From the NCBI GenBank assembly GCA_964417555.1, contig CAYQIM010000038.1:174964-238963 (forward strand): a DNA stretch of 64,000 bases. Reading direction: 5' to 3'. This document shows, piece after piece, positions 42,950 to 52,462 of this stretch; the stretch's first letter is position 1, and the number at the start of each line of letters is the position of its first letter. Source of the DNA: CAYQIM01 sp964417555 (lineage in GTDB: Bacteria > Pseudomonadota > Gammaproteobacteria > Diplorickettsiales > Diplorickettsiaceae). The notes beneath the pieces were generated by a model. That model searched no databases. It saw only the letters and a list, made by a program, of their open reading frames with translations, and was not told the DNA's origin. Both the position numbers and the translations under genes were made by a program.

Positions 42950-43738
42950 ATGTTAAAAAAGATTATTTTTTGGGTCTTAATTTTAAATTTAGCGGCTTGC
43001 AGTATTTTTTCTAGATCAAAGGTTCCTGTTACAGGCCCACAAGTCGCGGGTACCAATGTGCAACTTGGTTTGGCTTATTTACAAAGCGGTGATGTGCAGC
43101 GAGCGAAGCAAAAACTCTTATTGGCGGAGCAGCAAGCGCCTGCATCGATAGAAAGTCAAGGCGCAATGGGTTATTTTTTAGAATCAACCGGTAATCTCTC
43201 ACAAGCAGAAGCTTATTATCGCAGAGCAGTAATACTTAATCCAAAATCAGGGGCTGCGCAAAATAATTATGGTACTTTTTTATGCCGTAGAGGAAATTAT
43301 AAAGAAGCTGACCGACATTTTTTATTGGCGTTACAAGATCCTAGTTACCTTAATACGGCGCAAGTCTATGAAAATGCAGGTTTGTGCGCGATGCAGATCC
43401 CTGATGCCAATAAGGCAATGGGTTATTTTACGCAAGCGATTACACAAGATTCTAAGCGTGTAATATCTTGGCTGGAATTAGGGCGACTAAGCTACCAACA
43501 AAAAAACTATCAACAGGCACAGCAGTATTTAAATCGATATATGCAATTAACGAAGGATCCAACGCCTAATGCCTTATGGTTGGGGGCTGTTTTAGCACGT
43601 GCTTTAGGCAACGGAGAGGAAGCGGGACGCTACACATTAATGTTGCAAACGAGATTTCCTAGTTCAGCTGCTTATAAGGCCTTAATGAAAACACCAAAAC
43701 CTAAAAATATCCAGAAAAAGAAACAACTTTATTATTGA
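42950..43738 (+). CDS. pilW: PilW/PilF-like TPR lipoprotein
   Basis: A lipoprotein with about six TPR units (LGLAYLQSGDVQRAKQKLLL, ESTGNLSQAEAYYRRAV, NNYGTFLCRRGNYKEADRHF, LGRLSYQQKNYQQAQQYLNR). From the ATG at 42950 the signal peptide MLKKIIFWVLILNLAACS gives lipidated Cys17; an ATG at 42923 would add nine residues. PilF/PilW helps the type IV pilus secretin assemble. Its place between rlmN and hisS is conserved even where pili are lost, so pilus function here is not assured. The rodZ and ispG genes usually found in between are absent. Confidence 0.85.
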   Translation: MLKKIIFWVLILNLAACSIFSRSKVPVTGPQVAGTNVQLGLAYLQSGDVQRAKQKLLLAEQQAPASIESQGAMGYFLESTGNLSQAEAYYRRAVILNPKSGAAQNNYGTFLCRRGNYKEADRHFLLALQDPSYLNTAQVYENAGLCAMQIPDANKAMGYFTQAITQDSKRVISWLELGRLSYQQKNYQQAQQYLNRYMQLTKDPTPNALWLGAVLARALGNGEEAGRYTLMLQTRFPSSAAYKALMKTPKPKNIQKKKQLYY

Positions 43739-43740
43739 TT

Positions 43741-45012
43741 ATGGCTGATAAAATCCAAGCAATTCGAGGTATGAATGACATTCTGCCGGAACAGGTTATT
43801 ATTTGGCAGAAACTCGAAGCATTATTATGTGACCTTGCTAAACAATATGGTTATCAGGAAATCCGTTTACCGATTCTCGAAAAGACGGAGCTCTTTAAAC
43901 GTTGTATTGGAGACGTGACCGATATTGTTGAAAAAGAGATGTATAATTTCCAAGATAGAAATGGAGAGAGTTTATCTTTGCGGCCTGAAGGAACAGCGGG
44001 TTGCGTGCGTGCAGGTATAGAGCAGGGATTGCTCTATAACCAAATTCAACGCTGGTGGTATCTTGGACCCATGTTTCGGCATGAAAGACCTCAAAAAGGT
44101 CGTTATCGCCAATTTCATCAATTTGGCGTTGAAGTATTTGGTTTAGCACATCCTGATATTGATGCAGAACTGATCCTAATGACAGCACGTTTGTGGTCTA
44201 AATTAGGATTACAAAATCGCTTGAGTTTACAAATCAATTCCTTGGGTTCTGCAGAAGTGCGCAAAGTCTATAAGGAAAAACTGGTCGATTATCTTAATCA
44301 GCATTATGAGCAGCTGGATGAAGATTCTCAACGGCGTTTACAGAGTAATCCACTACGGATTTTAGATAGTAAGAATCCTATAGTACAGGATTTAATCAAT
44401 AATGCGCCCAAATTGTTAGATTTTCTCGATGAAGAATCCGAGCGGCATTTTACTGATTTGCAAGCACTTCTTAAAAATGCAGATATTTGCTTTACAATTA
44501 ACCCCCGTTTAGTTCGAGGTTTAGATTATTATAATAAAACGGTATTTGAATGGGTCATGATAGAAACCCAAGGTGCGCAAAATACGGTTTGTGCCGGCGG
44601 ACGTTATGATGGTTTGGTTGGTCAACTTGGAGGGCATGCAACGCCGGCGATAGGGTTTGCTCTGGGCTTAGAACGGCTTATTAATTTGTTACCGTTAAAC
44701 ACCATTGAAAGGCAAGTCCCAGACATTTATTTTGTTAGTGTAGGTGAACTTGCAAGACAACAAGCTTTAATTTTGGCTGAGCAGCTGCGGGATGAAGCAG
44801 ATATTAGTGTCGTGTTAGATTGTAGCGGTACAGGTATTAAATCACAGTTTAAACGTGCGGATAAAAGCCAGGCTCGTTTTGCTTTAATTTTAGGGGATGA
44901 TGAAGTAAAGTCCGATACGATTGTTTTTAAAAATTTGAAGCAAAAAGAACCACAAGAAGTTTTATTGCAATCCGATATCGTTAATAAAATAAGGTGTTTA
45001 CTCAGTGAATGA
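43741..45012 (+). CDS. hisS: Histidyl-tRNA synthetase
   Basis: A class II aminoacyl-tRNA synthetase. 423 residues from the ATG at 43741: the N-terminal IQAIRGMNDILPE, motif 2 (MFRHERPQKGRYRQFHQFGVE), the histidine-binding LVRGLDYYNKTVFEW, motif 3 (GFALGLERLINLL), and the anticodon-binding domain ending in KIRCLLSE. Two bases separate it from the pilW stop, and it overlaps yfgM by eight bases. Confidence 0.97.
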   Translation: MADKIQAIRGMNDILPEQVIIWQKLEALLCDLAKQYGYQEIRLPILEKTELFKRCIGDVTDIVEKEMYNFQDRNGESLSLRPEGTAGCVRAGIEQGLLYNQIQRWWYLGPMFRHERPQKGRYRQFHQFGVEVFGLAHPDIDAELILMTARLWSKLGLQNRLSLQINSLGSAEVRKVYKEKLVDYLNQHYEQLDEDSQRRLQSNPLRILDSKNPIVQDLINNAPKLLDFLDEESERHFTDLQALLKNADICFTINPRLVRGLDYYNKTVFEWVMIETQGAQNTVCAGGRYDGLVGQLGGHATPAIGFALGLERLINLLPLNTIERQVPDIYFVSVGELARQQALILAEQLRDEADISVVLDCSGTGIKSQFKRADKSQARFALILGDDEVKSDTIVFKNLKQKEPQEVLLQSDIVNKIRCLLSE

Positions 45013-45640
45013 ATTGGTTGAACTAGAGCAAGCCGAGCGACTAAAAAAATGGTGCCGCGATTATGGTGTCGGTATCATCCTGGGAATTGTTTTTGCTATT
45101 GCGGCAACTATGGGCTGGTATTATTGGCAGCAAATACGCGAAAAGAATTTGCTAACGGCATCCAAGTACTATGAAAACTTATTAGGTATTTTTTCGGATA
45201 AAAGCAAGACAGCTACGGTTGACACGACAGCAAAGATTTTATTGCAAAAATATCCGAAAACACCCTATGCTTCATTGACGGCTTTACAATTAGCGAAGCA
45301 AGCAGTTTATCAGAATAAATTAGCCGAAGCCGAGAATTATTTAGTTTGGGTTATTCAACATGGAAAAAGTGCAACACTACGTGCAGTAGCTCGTGTTCGT
45401 TTAGCACGTGTTTTGCTTGGCGAAGATGAGCCGACACGTGCTTTAAAAGTGTTAGACGAGAATGATAATATAATCTATCAGCCTCTTATTTTTGAAGTAA
45501 AAGGTGATGTTTTTTTCCATTTAGGCAATTCTTCTGCTGCTTTACAAAATTATTTAGCGGCAAAAAAGCTTCTTTCTGATAATTTACTCAATCAACCACT
45601 GCTTGCAATGAAAATTAATAATCTGATGAAATCAGGGTAA
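45005..45640 (+). CDS. yfgM: YfgM, ancillary SecYEG translocon subunit
   Basis: 211 residues: a cytoplasmic N-terminus, one membrane span (about 20-42, YGVGIILGIVFAIAATMGWYYW) and a periplasmic TPR-like domain (TPR_21). YfgM partners the chaperone PpiD at the translocon. The start is a GTG at 45005 inside the hisS end; no alternative ATG is in frame nearby. The hisS-yfgM-bamB-der order is the usual one. Confidence 0.9.
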   Translation: MNELVELEQAERLKKWCRDYGVGIILGIVFAIAATMGWYYWQQIREKNLLTASKYYENLLGIFSDKSKTATVDTTAKILLQKYPKTPYASLTALQLAKQAVYQNKLAEAENYLVWVIQHGKSATLRAVARVRLARVLLGEDEPTRALKVLDENDNIIYQPLIFEVKGDVFFHLGNSSAALQNYLAAKKLLSDNLLNQPLLAMKINNLMKSG

Positions 45641-45658
45641 AGCCTAACGAGATATTCC

Positions 45659-46822
45659 ATGCTTAAAAAAATTCTTAACCATTTACTCCTTTTTTTTTCT
45701 TGTTTTTTATTAAGTGCTTGTGCCGGTTTAGGTGATGACAATACGCTTCCTCCTGCGGTATTGACTTCCTATCCTTTCCAATTCCAACCAGTTGAATTGT
45801 GGTCACTTGCAACAGGCGGTGGAATGGATAAGGATTTTTTACGATTAAGTCCAGTGATTAAAGAGGGACAAGTTTTTGTAACGAATAAATCAGGCATTGT
45901 GACTGCAGTAACGTTAAACCACGGTCATAAGCTATGGCAGGTTAATCTTAAACAGACTCTAAGTAGTAGTCCTGCGGTAGCGGAGGGCTTTGTCGTTCTA
46001 GCAAGTATGAGACCGCAGTTGATTTCTTTAGATGCAGAAAGTGGGAATTTAAAGTGGCGAGTACAGCTACCTAACCAAGTTTTGGCTTTACCTGCAATTA
46101 GTCAAGGTCGAGTTGTGGTTAAAACAGTGGATGGGCAGGTATTAGCTTTCTCTTTAAAAACAGGACAACCTTTATGGACATATAGTCATGGCGCACCTAC
46201 TTTAGTCCTGCGTCCAAGTAGTACGCCAATCATTATAGGTAACAAGGTGATAATTGGTTTTTCTGATGGAACACTAACCGCTTTAAGTTTACGGGATGGT
46301 AGCCTTTTATGGGAACGTACGATTGCTTTTCCTCAGGGAGTCACGCAAGCGGATCAACTTGTTGATATTGCCGCCGATCCATTATTAAGCAGACAGGTGA
46401 TCTATGTCGCTACCTATCAAGGTAACTTGGCGGCTATTTCATTGCGAACCGGCCAAATACGATGGCAGCGACCCTTTTCAAGTTATTCAGGGCTTGCATT
46501 AGGATGTAATTTATATGTGAGTGATAGTGAGGGCGGGTTATGGGCGTTTAATCGCTCAACAGGCGAATTGGTTTGGCACAATCGCTTACTACAGAATCGA
46601 GGTTTAACCGCGCCTGTTATTATGGGCAATAGTTTAGTGTTAGGGGATAAAGAAGGCTATTTGCATTGGTTTGCACAGGCGGATGGTCATCCTTTAGCAC
46701 GTGTTTTAGTCCATGGTGGCGCTAGCATCGCAGCGCCTCCTAGCGTAGCTTACCCACTTGTCTGCGCGTTAACTCAGCAAGGAGGGCTATCTGCCTGGAC
46801 ACAAACCCCATTACATGTATGA
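45659..46822 (+). CDS. bamB: BamB outer-membrane assembly lipoprotein
   Basis: A scaffold lipoprotein of the BAM complex. The signal peptide ends in the lipobox LLSAC (Cys21), followed by an eight-bladed PQQ-type propeller with repeated blade motifs (GHKLWQVNLK, SGNLKWRVQLP, TGQPLWTYSHG, DGSLLWERTI, TGQIRWQRPF, TGELVWHNRLL). 387 residues, as in E. coli (392). Its stop overlaps the der start in an ATGA. Confidence 0.95.
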   Translation: MLKKILNHLLLFFSCFLLSACAGLGDDNTLPPAVLTSYPFQFQPVELWSLATGGGMDKDFLRLSPVIKEGQVFVTNKSGIVTAVTLNHGHKLWQVNLKQTLSSSPAVAEGFVVLASMRPQLISLDAESGNLKWRVQLPNQVLALPAISQGRVVVKTVDGQVLAFSLKTGQPLWTYSHGAPTLVLRPSSTPIIIGNKVIIGFSDGTLTALSLRDGSLLWERTIAFPQGVTQADQLVDIAADPLLSRQVIYVATYQGNLAAISLRTGQIRWQRPFSSYSGLALGCNLYVSDSEGGLWAFNRSTGELVWHNRLLQNRGLTAPVIMGNSLVLGDKEGYLHWFAQADGHPLARVLVHGGASIAAPPSVAYPLVCALTQQGGLSAWTQTPLHV

Positions 46823-48153
46823 ATATGTCTGCGTTACCGAGTATTGTTATTGTAGGGCGACCTAACGTTGGGAAATCTAGTTTATTTAATTGTTTGACTA
46901 AATCACGCCAGGCCTTAGTAGCCGATTTGCCTGGATTAACGCGTGATCGTTTATACGGCCAAGGTGTGGTGGGATCGCTGCCCTACCTTGTTGTGGATAC
47001 CGGCGGATTAAGCGGAGGAAAAAAACAAGGAATTGATAGCTTAATGGAGCAACAAACACAGCGCGCCATCAGCGAGGCCGACTATGTCCTATTTGTAGTG
47101 GATGGGCGTATGGGTTTAACTCCGTTTGATGAATTATTAGCGCAAAAATTAAGACAATTGAATAAACATATTTTCTTAGTCATTAATAAAGGTGAAGGTT
47201 TAGATCCGTCGTTACTGCAAGGTGAGTTTGCTTTATTAGGTTTTGATAATACTTTTGTTATTTCTGCTGCTCACGGACGTGGGATTGAAATGCTAATGGA
47301 AAAAGTATTGATGCATTTTCCTGAATCTATAACGCCGCAAGATCAGAGTGAACAAGTAGAGGCGGGCATTACAAGAATTAAAGTAGCGATTATTGGCAAA
47401 CCTAATGTAGGCAAATCAACCTTACTCAATCGTATTTTAGGCGAAGAACGGGTGGTTGTATTTGATCAACCGGGAACTACGCGTGATAGCACCGCACATG
47501 ATTTTAGTTACCGCGATAAATTATATCGTTTAATTGATACGGCCGGTATTCGCCGCAAGTCAAAAACAGACGAAGGTGTTGAAAAATTTTCTGTGATAAA
47601 AAGTCTACAAGCCATTGAATCTTGTCATGTGGTTTTACTCGTGATTGACGCAAGGGAAGGTGTGAGTGAGCAAGATTTACATCTGTTGGGCTTTATTTTA
47701 GAAGCAGGTAAGGCGTTGATTATTGCCGTTAATAAATGGGATGGTTTGTCTTCAGGGGAACGTGAACAGGTGAAAAAAGAATTGGATAGACGTCTGCAGT
47801 TTGTCAGTTTCGCAAAACTTATTTTTATTTCTGCCTTACATGGAACGGGAGTGGGTAATCTATTTACTTTAATTCAGCAGGCTTACCGTTCAGCGACGCA
47901 TCGCGTATCGACTTCGCGTTTAACCCGTTTATTAGAGGAAGCCGTAAGTACGCATCAACCTCCTTTAAGTCGGGGTCGTTCGGTTAAATTACGTTATGCA
48001 CATTCGGGTGGATATAATCCACCTACCATTCTTATCCATGGTCAATATACTCGCTCTCTGCCGGAATCGTATCGGCGTTATCTTGAAAATTTCTATCGTA
48101 AAAGCTTACGTATCGTTGGGAGCCCGATTCGTATCGAATTTAGAGACAAATAA
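46819..48153 (+). CDS. der: GTPase Der (EngA)
   Basis: A tandem-GTPase 50S assembly factor. 444 residues: G domain 1 (VGRPNVGKSSLFN, DTGG), G domain 2 (IGKPNVGKSTLLN, DTAGIRRKSK, NKWD) and the KH-like C-terminal domain (TILIHGQYTRSLPESYRRYL). In G domain 1 the guanine-specificity motif reads NKGE instead of NKxD, a conservative change worth noting. A diverged palindromic element begins four bases after the stop. Confidence 0.96.
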   Translation: MNMSALPSIVIVGRPNVGKSSLFNCLTKSRQALVADLPGLTRDRLYGQGVVGSLPYLVVDTGGLSGGKKQGIDSLMEQQTQRAISEADYVLFVVDGRMGLTPFDELLAQKLRQLNKHIFLVINKGEGLDPSLLQGEFALLGFDNTFVISAAHGRGIEMLMEKVLMHFPESITPQDQSEQVEAGITRIKVAIIGKPNVGKSTLLNRILGEERVVVFDQPGTTRDSTAHDFSYRDKLYRLIDTAGIRRKSKTDEGVEKFSVIKSLQAIESCHVVLLVIDAREGVSEQDLHLLGFILEAGKALIIAVNKWDGLSSGEREQVKKELDRRLQFVSFAKLIFISALHGTGVGNLFTLIQQAYRSATHRVSTSRLTRLLEEAVSTHQPPLSRGRSVKLRYAHSGGYNPPTILIHGQYTRSLPESYRRYLENFYRKSLRIVGSPIRIEFRDK

Positions 48154-48156
48154 TCC

Positions 48157-48280
48157 TATAATCGTCGTCTTTCGTTTGATTTCGTTGTTGGATTGTCTTT
48201 TCCGATGCTCATGTGCTTGCGTGTACACTGCGCTTCTCAAAGCCAATCCGCCTAGAAATCAAACAAAATACTTGATTATA
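48157..48280. repeat. Palindromic element of about 124 bp, diverged subfamily
   Basis: Ends TATAATC...GATTATA with terminal inverted repeats of about 40 bp (TTTGTTTGATTTC-type core on both sides, GGATTG next). Length and the central CTCATGT...TACACT match the 125-bp family, but the arm sequences differ. It starts just after the der stop. The remaining gap to the dam stop holds nothing else that I recognise. Confidence 0.7.
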
Positions 48281-48401
48281 AATCTATGGAATTCATTTAA
48301 TAACTTTTTTTATTTTTGCCTTGTTGACAACATCAATCCCAATTGTATAGATACACCTTAGTCACGTTCATTCTTTTTCTAAGTTTTGTTAAATTCTTAC
48401 T

Positions 48402-49202
48402 TTATTGAAAAATAGCCAATAATTCTGCAGCTTTCTCTCGTTTAGAGCCTTTACTACTGATGTTACGTTGCACCGATAATGGAATAAGCATGGCAGTTTG
48501 ATAGATATCGCGGGTAAATGCCGTGTCATGATTGGAGATAACCACCGTAATTCCTTGAGTCGCTAATTTCTTAGCGGTATTTGCTAAATTAACTTGTTGA
48601 GAATGGCTAAAGCCCTCTGCTGTATAGTGAGTAAAATTAGCAGTCTTAGACAAGCCTACATAAGGTGGATCGCAATATACAACATCTCCACATTTGGCTA
48701 AAGTTAAAGTGCTGCTAAAATCGGCGTGAATAATTTGTGCAGTTTGCGCTTGTTGATAGAAAAATTGCATTTCTTTTTCAGGAAAGTAAGGTGCTTTATA
48801 GCCGCTAAAGGGGGTATTAAATTGACCTTTTTGATTAAAGCGTGTTAGCCCATTAAAACAATGTTTATTAAGATAAAGAAATAACGCGGCTCGGATTCGG
48901 TTTTCGTTACTCTCATTAAATAAACGTCTTAAACGATAAAATTCCTCTGCATTATTAAAACTCGCATCAAAAAAAACTCGGCAATAATTGATAAAATCTT
49001 GTCCTTCTTGTTGTAGATGTTGATAAAGTTGAATGAGATCGTGATTGCTATCTGCTAATAGATAAGAAGGGTAAAATGTATTTAGAAAGATAGTTCCAGA
49101 GCCTATAAAGGGATCAATTAAGCGTTTTCCTTGCGGCAAGTAAGCTTTTATTTGTTCAATAATTCGATATTTACTTCCAGCCCATTTTAGGAAGGATTTC
49201 AT
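48402..49202 (-). CDS. dam: DNA adenine methylase (Dam family)
   Basis: An N6-adenine methyltransferase of the alpha (D12) class. SAM motif FLKWAGSKYRII with DPFIGSGTIFLN (motif I), the catalytic DPPY in VYCDPPYVGLS, and VVISNHDT. 266 residues, close to E. coli Dam (278), without an adjacent restriction enzyme, so a housekeeping GATC methylase for mismatch repair or replication timing is likely. A solitary phage-type D12 enzyme is the alternative; specificity cannot be read directly. Confidence 0.87.
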   Translation of the reverse strand: MKSFLKWAGSKYRIIEQIKAYLPQGKRLIDPFIGSGTIFLNTFYPSYLLADSNHDLIQLYQHLQQEGQDFINYCRVFFDASFNNAEEFYRLRRLFNESNENRIRAALFLYLNKHCFNGLTRFNQKGQFNTPFSGYKAPYFPEKEMQFFYQQAQTAQIIHADFSSTLTLAKCGDVVYCDPPYVGLSKTANFTHYTAEGFSHSQQVNLANTAKKLATQGITVVISNHDTAFTRDIYQTAMLIPLSVQRNISSKGSKREKAAELLAIFQ

Positions 49203-49348
49203 AAGAATTGATTTTAAATAATTTTAATTAGTAATAATTTTTAAAATTAATATATACTACATATACTACTAAATTGCGTATTGATAGAGCTGAAATTAAG
49301 AGGATTTACTAAACTATTTTCATAGCTTTTATTTTTAAGGTAGAACGT

Positions 49349-51625
49349 ATGCCTGAAAATGCCTTTTTATCTTGGTATAAAATCTTACAAGATAAAATAT
49401 TAAGTGCAATAGATAATCTTATTGCAACGCCTATAAATAATTTGATATTTTTTTTATCAATGAGGCATAAAGATGCTTCTCCAGGGCCCGATGCTAAACA
49501 TCCTTATCCTTCTATTAATAACTCTCGGTACGCGCTGGAATATAAAGAGTTGCTTCTTTTTAGTGCTATACTGAGTGTAATAGGGTCTGTTGTAGTTAGT
49601 TTTTATAAAAAGCTTCGAGATACAGAAAGTACGAGTAATTATTTCTTTTTTGAACGTTTATGTTGCCTTTTAGGCAAAGATAAAGATGAGGACATTATCC
49701 GTTTACGTACAGCAGCTTATTTTTATAATCCTGATATTCCTCCTATTGTACTTTGGATACGTCAATCATGGGCTTTACTGACAGGAAATCTCGAATATAA
49801 AAGTTTAGAGGACTATTTAAAGCAAAATAAAAAACGTCAGTCAAAAGAAAAGTTGTTAAAGGAAATTTTTAAAGAAATTAACCAACAGCTTGCTTTATTT
49901 ATAACAGAGCAAAAAAAATATGGAGAGTGGGACATAGAAAAGAAGGCTGGAGAATGGTCTATAAAGCCTTCAGCAGACTACTTAAGCGCTTGGCAGAAAC
50001 AAAAAAAAGCACAAGAAAATATAAATATTCCACATTTTAATGATAAAAAAATAAAAAAAACTTTTTTTTCGTCTACCTTTGCTTTCATTAATTCTCGTTT
50101 AGATGAACTAGGGCGGGCAAGTTTTGCTTATTGGATAGGCGTTTTTATTTTTTATTTTCTTCCAGGCGCATGTGTAGTTACTGGTATTGTATGGCCACCT
50201 ATTTTAGTGGCTGTGCTTTTCCTTGCAGCAATATGGGCAACAAAAATTTATGCATCATCCTGTGGAAATAATAAACAATTTAAGGTTTGTGTTTTTGATG
50301 ATACACAAAAGGTCACTACTGAATTTCTTGCAGCAGTTAAAAATCAGCTTTTATTAGACCTGCTTAAGCAAGAAAAAGATAATGGTGCTTTACGTTATGA
50401 AAAAGTAAAATTTAAAGAGAGAACAAAAAAATCGAAGCTATATAAAGAGATAAGGAAAGTACTCGATCTAAAATCACTTTTTAGAGCGGTTAAAGCTATT
50501 TTTAATGGGTTTATCTTGGGTTGTTTTATTATATTTTTTAGTTCCTGGTTGCTGAGTTCAGCCGCACTACTGCTTGTAGGGCTTTTTGTTGTTCTCTCTC
50601 CAGCCACACTAAGTCTTGTTGGAGTGACGGTGGCGCTGGCAACCTTAGGTTTAGGTTTAGTCTATGGTATCTATATGGCTGTACAAAAATATAAAGAAGA
50701 AGTAATAGCACTTTTAGATGCAGAAACTAAACTTTCAAAATTGCAAGAAACATGTTCTGATGTTGAAATTCCAAATATTTCTTTGCGTGAATGTGATCGT
50801 CTTTTTCGACGCGGTACGATTCGTCCAAGCGGATGGACTTTCACTAAACAATTTTTTAAAAGATTATGGACTGGCGCTATTCGTTTGGGAACGGGGGTTT
50901 TATTTCTTAAGCTTCTACCTTTAGGGACTATAACTGCACTTTATGCTTTTTATGGAATAGCGGTTATTCCACCTTTCTATCCTATGCTGGTGATTATGCT
51001 TGCAGGAGGACTGTTTTTCTCGGCCTGTTATATTTGGCAATATCACTGCGAAAGTAAAGAAGGGCAAGCCTTAAGAATAATGGATTTTTTCCTCAATCGA
51101 CCTTATAACACAAAATCTAGTCGATTTTCGTCTCCGCCTACCATGATTGAAAATAATAATAAGAATAATTCGCAACCTAGATATCGTTTGTCGAATGAAC
51201 TATTGAATGAAAATGAAAGAAACTTTAAGAATAGTTTTAATACGAAGAGCGGGGCTTCAACCCCTAGGGAACAAACAGTTGGGTGGACTGGTAAAATAGA
51301 ACTGTCGAGACGTATTAGTTCACACCCTTGTTTAGAACAACTAAATTTAGCTAGCACGCAAAATTCCTTATCAACGACTGAGACTTATCGAGATAGAGCT
51401 ACCAACTTTCCTCAGAATTTCGAAGCTATTAAAAGGAAAAGAAGCTATTCGTTGCCACCGACTGTCCTCGATGTCAGTCGAAAAATAAAACAAGGTATTA
51501 TTCAAAGTGATATCGAAGGATTACGGCTAAGTACGGGAAGCCCTATATTATTTAGAAGCTCAAATCAGCATTCTGATTTTAGAAGTGGGCCTTCACAAGG
51601 AAGATCACCGATTGTTGTGCACTAA
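49349..51625 (+). CDS. Large multi-span membrane protein of unknown function
   Basis: 758 residues, no family recognised. Hydrophobic spans lie near 67-86, 265-300 (two), 385-440 (two or three) and 510-565 (two), with long charged loops between. The C-terminal 160 residues (after about 600) are polar, rich in Ser, Asn and Arg, and look disordered (SSRFSSPPTMIENNNKNN). No signal peptide. Composition is AT-rich compared with rsmJ downstream, with which its 3' end overlaps by 21 bases (convergent). A host-membrane-targeted effector is conceivable in a Legionellales genome but cannot be shown from sequence. Confidence 0.8.
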   Translation: MPENAFLSWYKILQDKILSAIDNLIATPINNLIFFLSMRHKDASPGPDAKHPYPSINNSRYALEYKELLLFSAILSVIGSVVVSFYKKLRDTESTSNYFFFERLCCLLGKDKDEDIIRLRTAAYFYNPDIPPIVLWIRQSWALLTGNLEYKSLEDYLKQNKKRQSKEKLLKEIFKEINQQLALFITEQKKYGEWDIEKKAGEWSIKPSADYLSAWQKQKKAQENINIPHFNDKKIKKTFFSSTFAFINSRLDELGRASFAYWIGVFIFYFLPGACVVTGIVWPPILVAVLFLAAIWATKIYASSCGNNKQFKVCVFDDTQKVTTEFLAAVKNQLLLDLLKQEKDNGALRYEKVKFKERTKKSKLYKEIRKVLDLKSLFRAVKAIFNGFILGCFIIFFSSWLLSSAALLLVGLFVVLSPATLSLVGVTVALATLGLGLVYGIYMAVQKYKEEVIALLDAETKLSKLQETCSDVEIPNISLRECDRLFRRGTIRPSGWTFTKQFFKRLWTGAIRLGTGVLFLKLLPLGTITALYAFYGIAVIPPFYPMLVIMLAGGLFFSACYIWQYHCESKEGQALRIMDFFLNRPYNTKSSRFSSPPTMIENNNKNNSQPRYRLSNELLNENERNFKNSFNTKSGASTPREQTVGWTGKIELSRRISSHPCLEQLNLASTQNSLSTTETYRDRATNFPQNFEAIKRKRSYSLPPTVLDVSRKIKQGIIQSDIEGLRLSTGSPILFRSSNQHSDFRSGPSQGRSPIVVH

Positions 51626-52447
51626 ATAAATATCAAAGCGGTGTTGTTTACCAAAAATACTATGGTGAGGTTTTAGCGCGGCTAAAAAGGTTGCTAGACG
51701 AGGTCTTTTAACAATCACACGTTGTTGTGCAAGTTTTAGGGATAGTGGTAATAAGCTTTCCGCATCAGTATCATTTCCTACAATTTTTCTCAGAAAACGC
51801 ATTTTTTTTTTTGCGAGTGCAGATTTGTTTGAGTGTGGATACATGGGATCTAAATAAATGATATCTGGAAATGTGTTGGTTTGCCGTATTTTGTTTAAAT
51901 AAATAGAGGCATCGATGTGAATAAGCTGTATAGTAAGGTTTGAATATTTTTTATCGTTTAAAGCGCGATATAAACCGTCATCCAGTAGAGCTGCAATAAT
52001 AGGTGAACGTTCTAACAAGGTTACTGAAAATCCGAGTTGTGCTAAAATAAAGCCATCATTACCTAAGCCGGCTGTTAGATCTAAAATATTAGCTTTAGGG
52101 CGTGTTTTAGCTCCGATCGCTTTGGCAAGTAGTTGCTTTTGATCTTGGAGATGCCGTAACCGGTAAGCTATTTTTCCTTTTAAAAAATCTATCTGTAACG
52201 TGCCTAAACTTTTATTCTTGATGTCTTGCAGTATTAACCCTTGTGTGGTTAATACTAAAGTAAAATCAAAATTTTCTTTTTCAGAGGTTTTTATCGAGGG
52301 AAGAAGGTATTGTCTTCCTAAGCCTTGAGCAACTAGCTGTAGATGAGGCTCAGCGGCTGTAATCGCAAATACTGGATTTACGCGGAAAGTCTTCTGTTTG
52401 TTGTAACTCTCTGCTTTCGCCACGGCGACTTTATCTGTTGTATTCAT
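51605..52447 (-). CDS. rsmJ: 16S rRNA (guanine1516-N2)-methyltransferase RsmJ
   Basis: 280 residues of the YhiQ/RsmJ family. SAM-binding ILDLTAGLGNDGFILAQLG, VTLLERSPIIAALLDDGLYR, the catalytic region IIYLDPMYPHSNKSALAKKK, and the late VIVKRPRLA. The N-terminal 75 residues (AAEPHLQLVAQGLGRQYLLP) also fit. It lies downstream of the PmtA-like methyltransferase on the same strand with 15 bases between them, probably one transcript. Confidence 0.92.
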   Translation of the reverse strand: MNTTDKVAVAKAESYNKQKTFRVNPVFAITAAEPHLQLVAQGLGRQYLLPSIKTSEKENFDFTLVLTTQGLILQDIKNKSLGTLQIDFLKGKIAYRLRHLQDQKQLLAKAIGAKTRPKANILDLTAGLGNDGFILAQLGFSVTLLERSPIIAALLDDGLYRALNDKKYSNLTIQLIHIDASIYLNKIRQTNTFPDIIYLDPMYPHSNKSALAKKKMRFLRKIVGNDTDAESLLPLSLKLAQQRVIVKRPRLATFLAALKPHHSIFGKQHRFDIYLVHNNR

Positions 52448-52462
52448 TTGAATATAAAATTC

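Noticed and set aside
47996..48361. A 121-codon plus-strand frame overlapping the end of der
   Set aside because: It is a shadow of der in another frame that continues through the palindromic element; no start signal and no family features.
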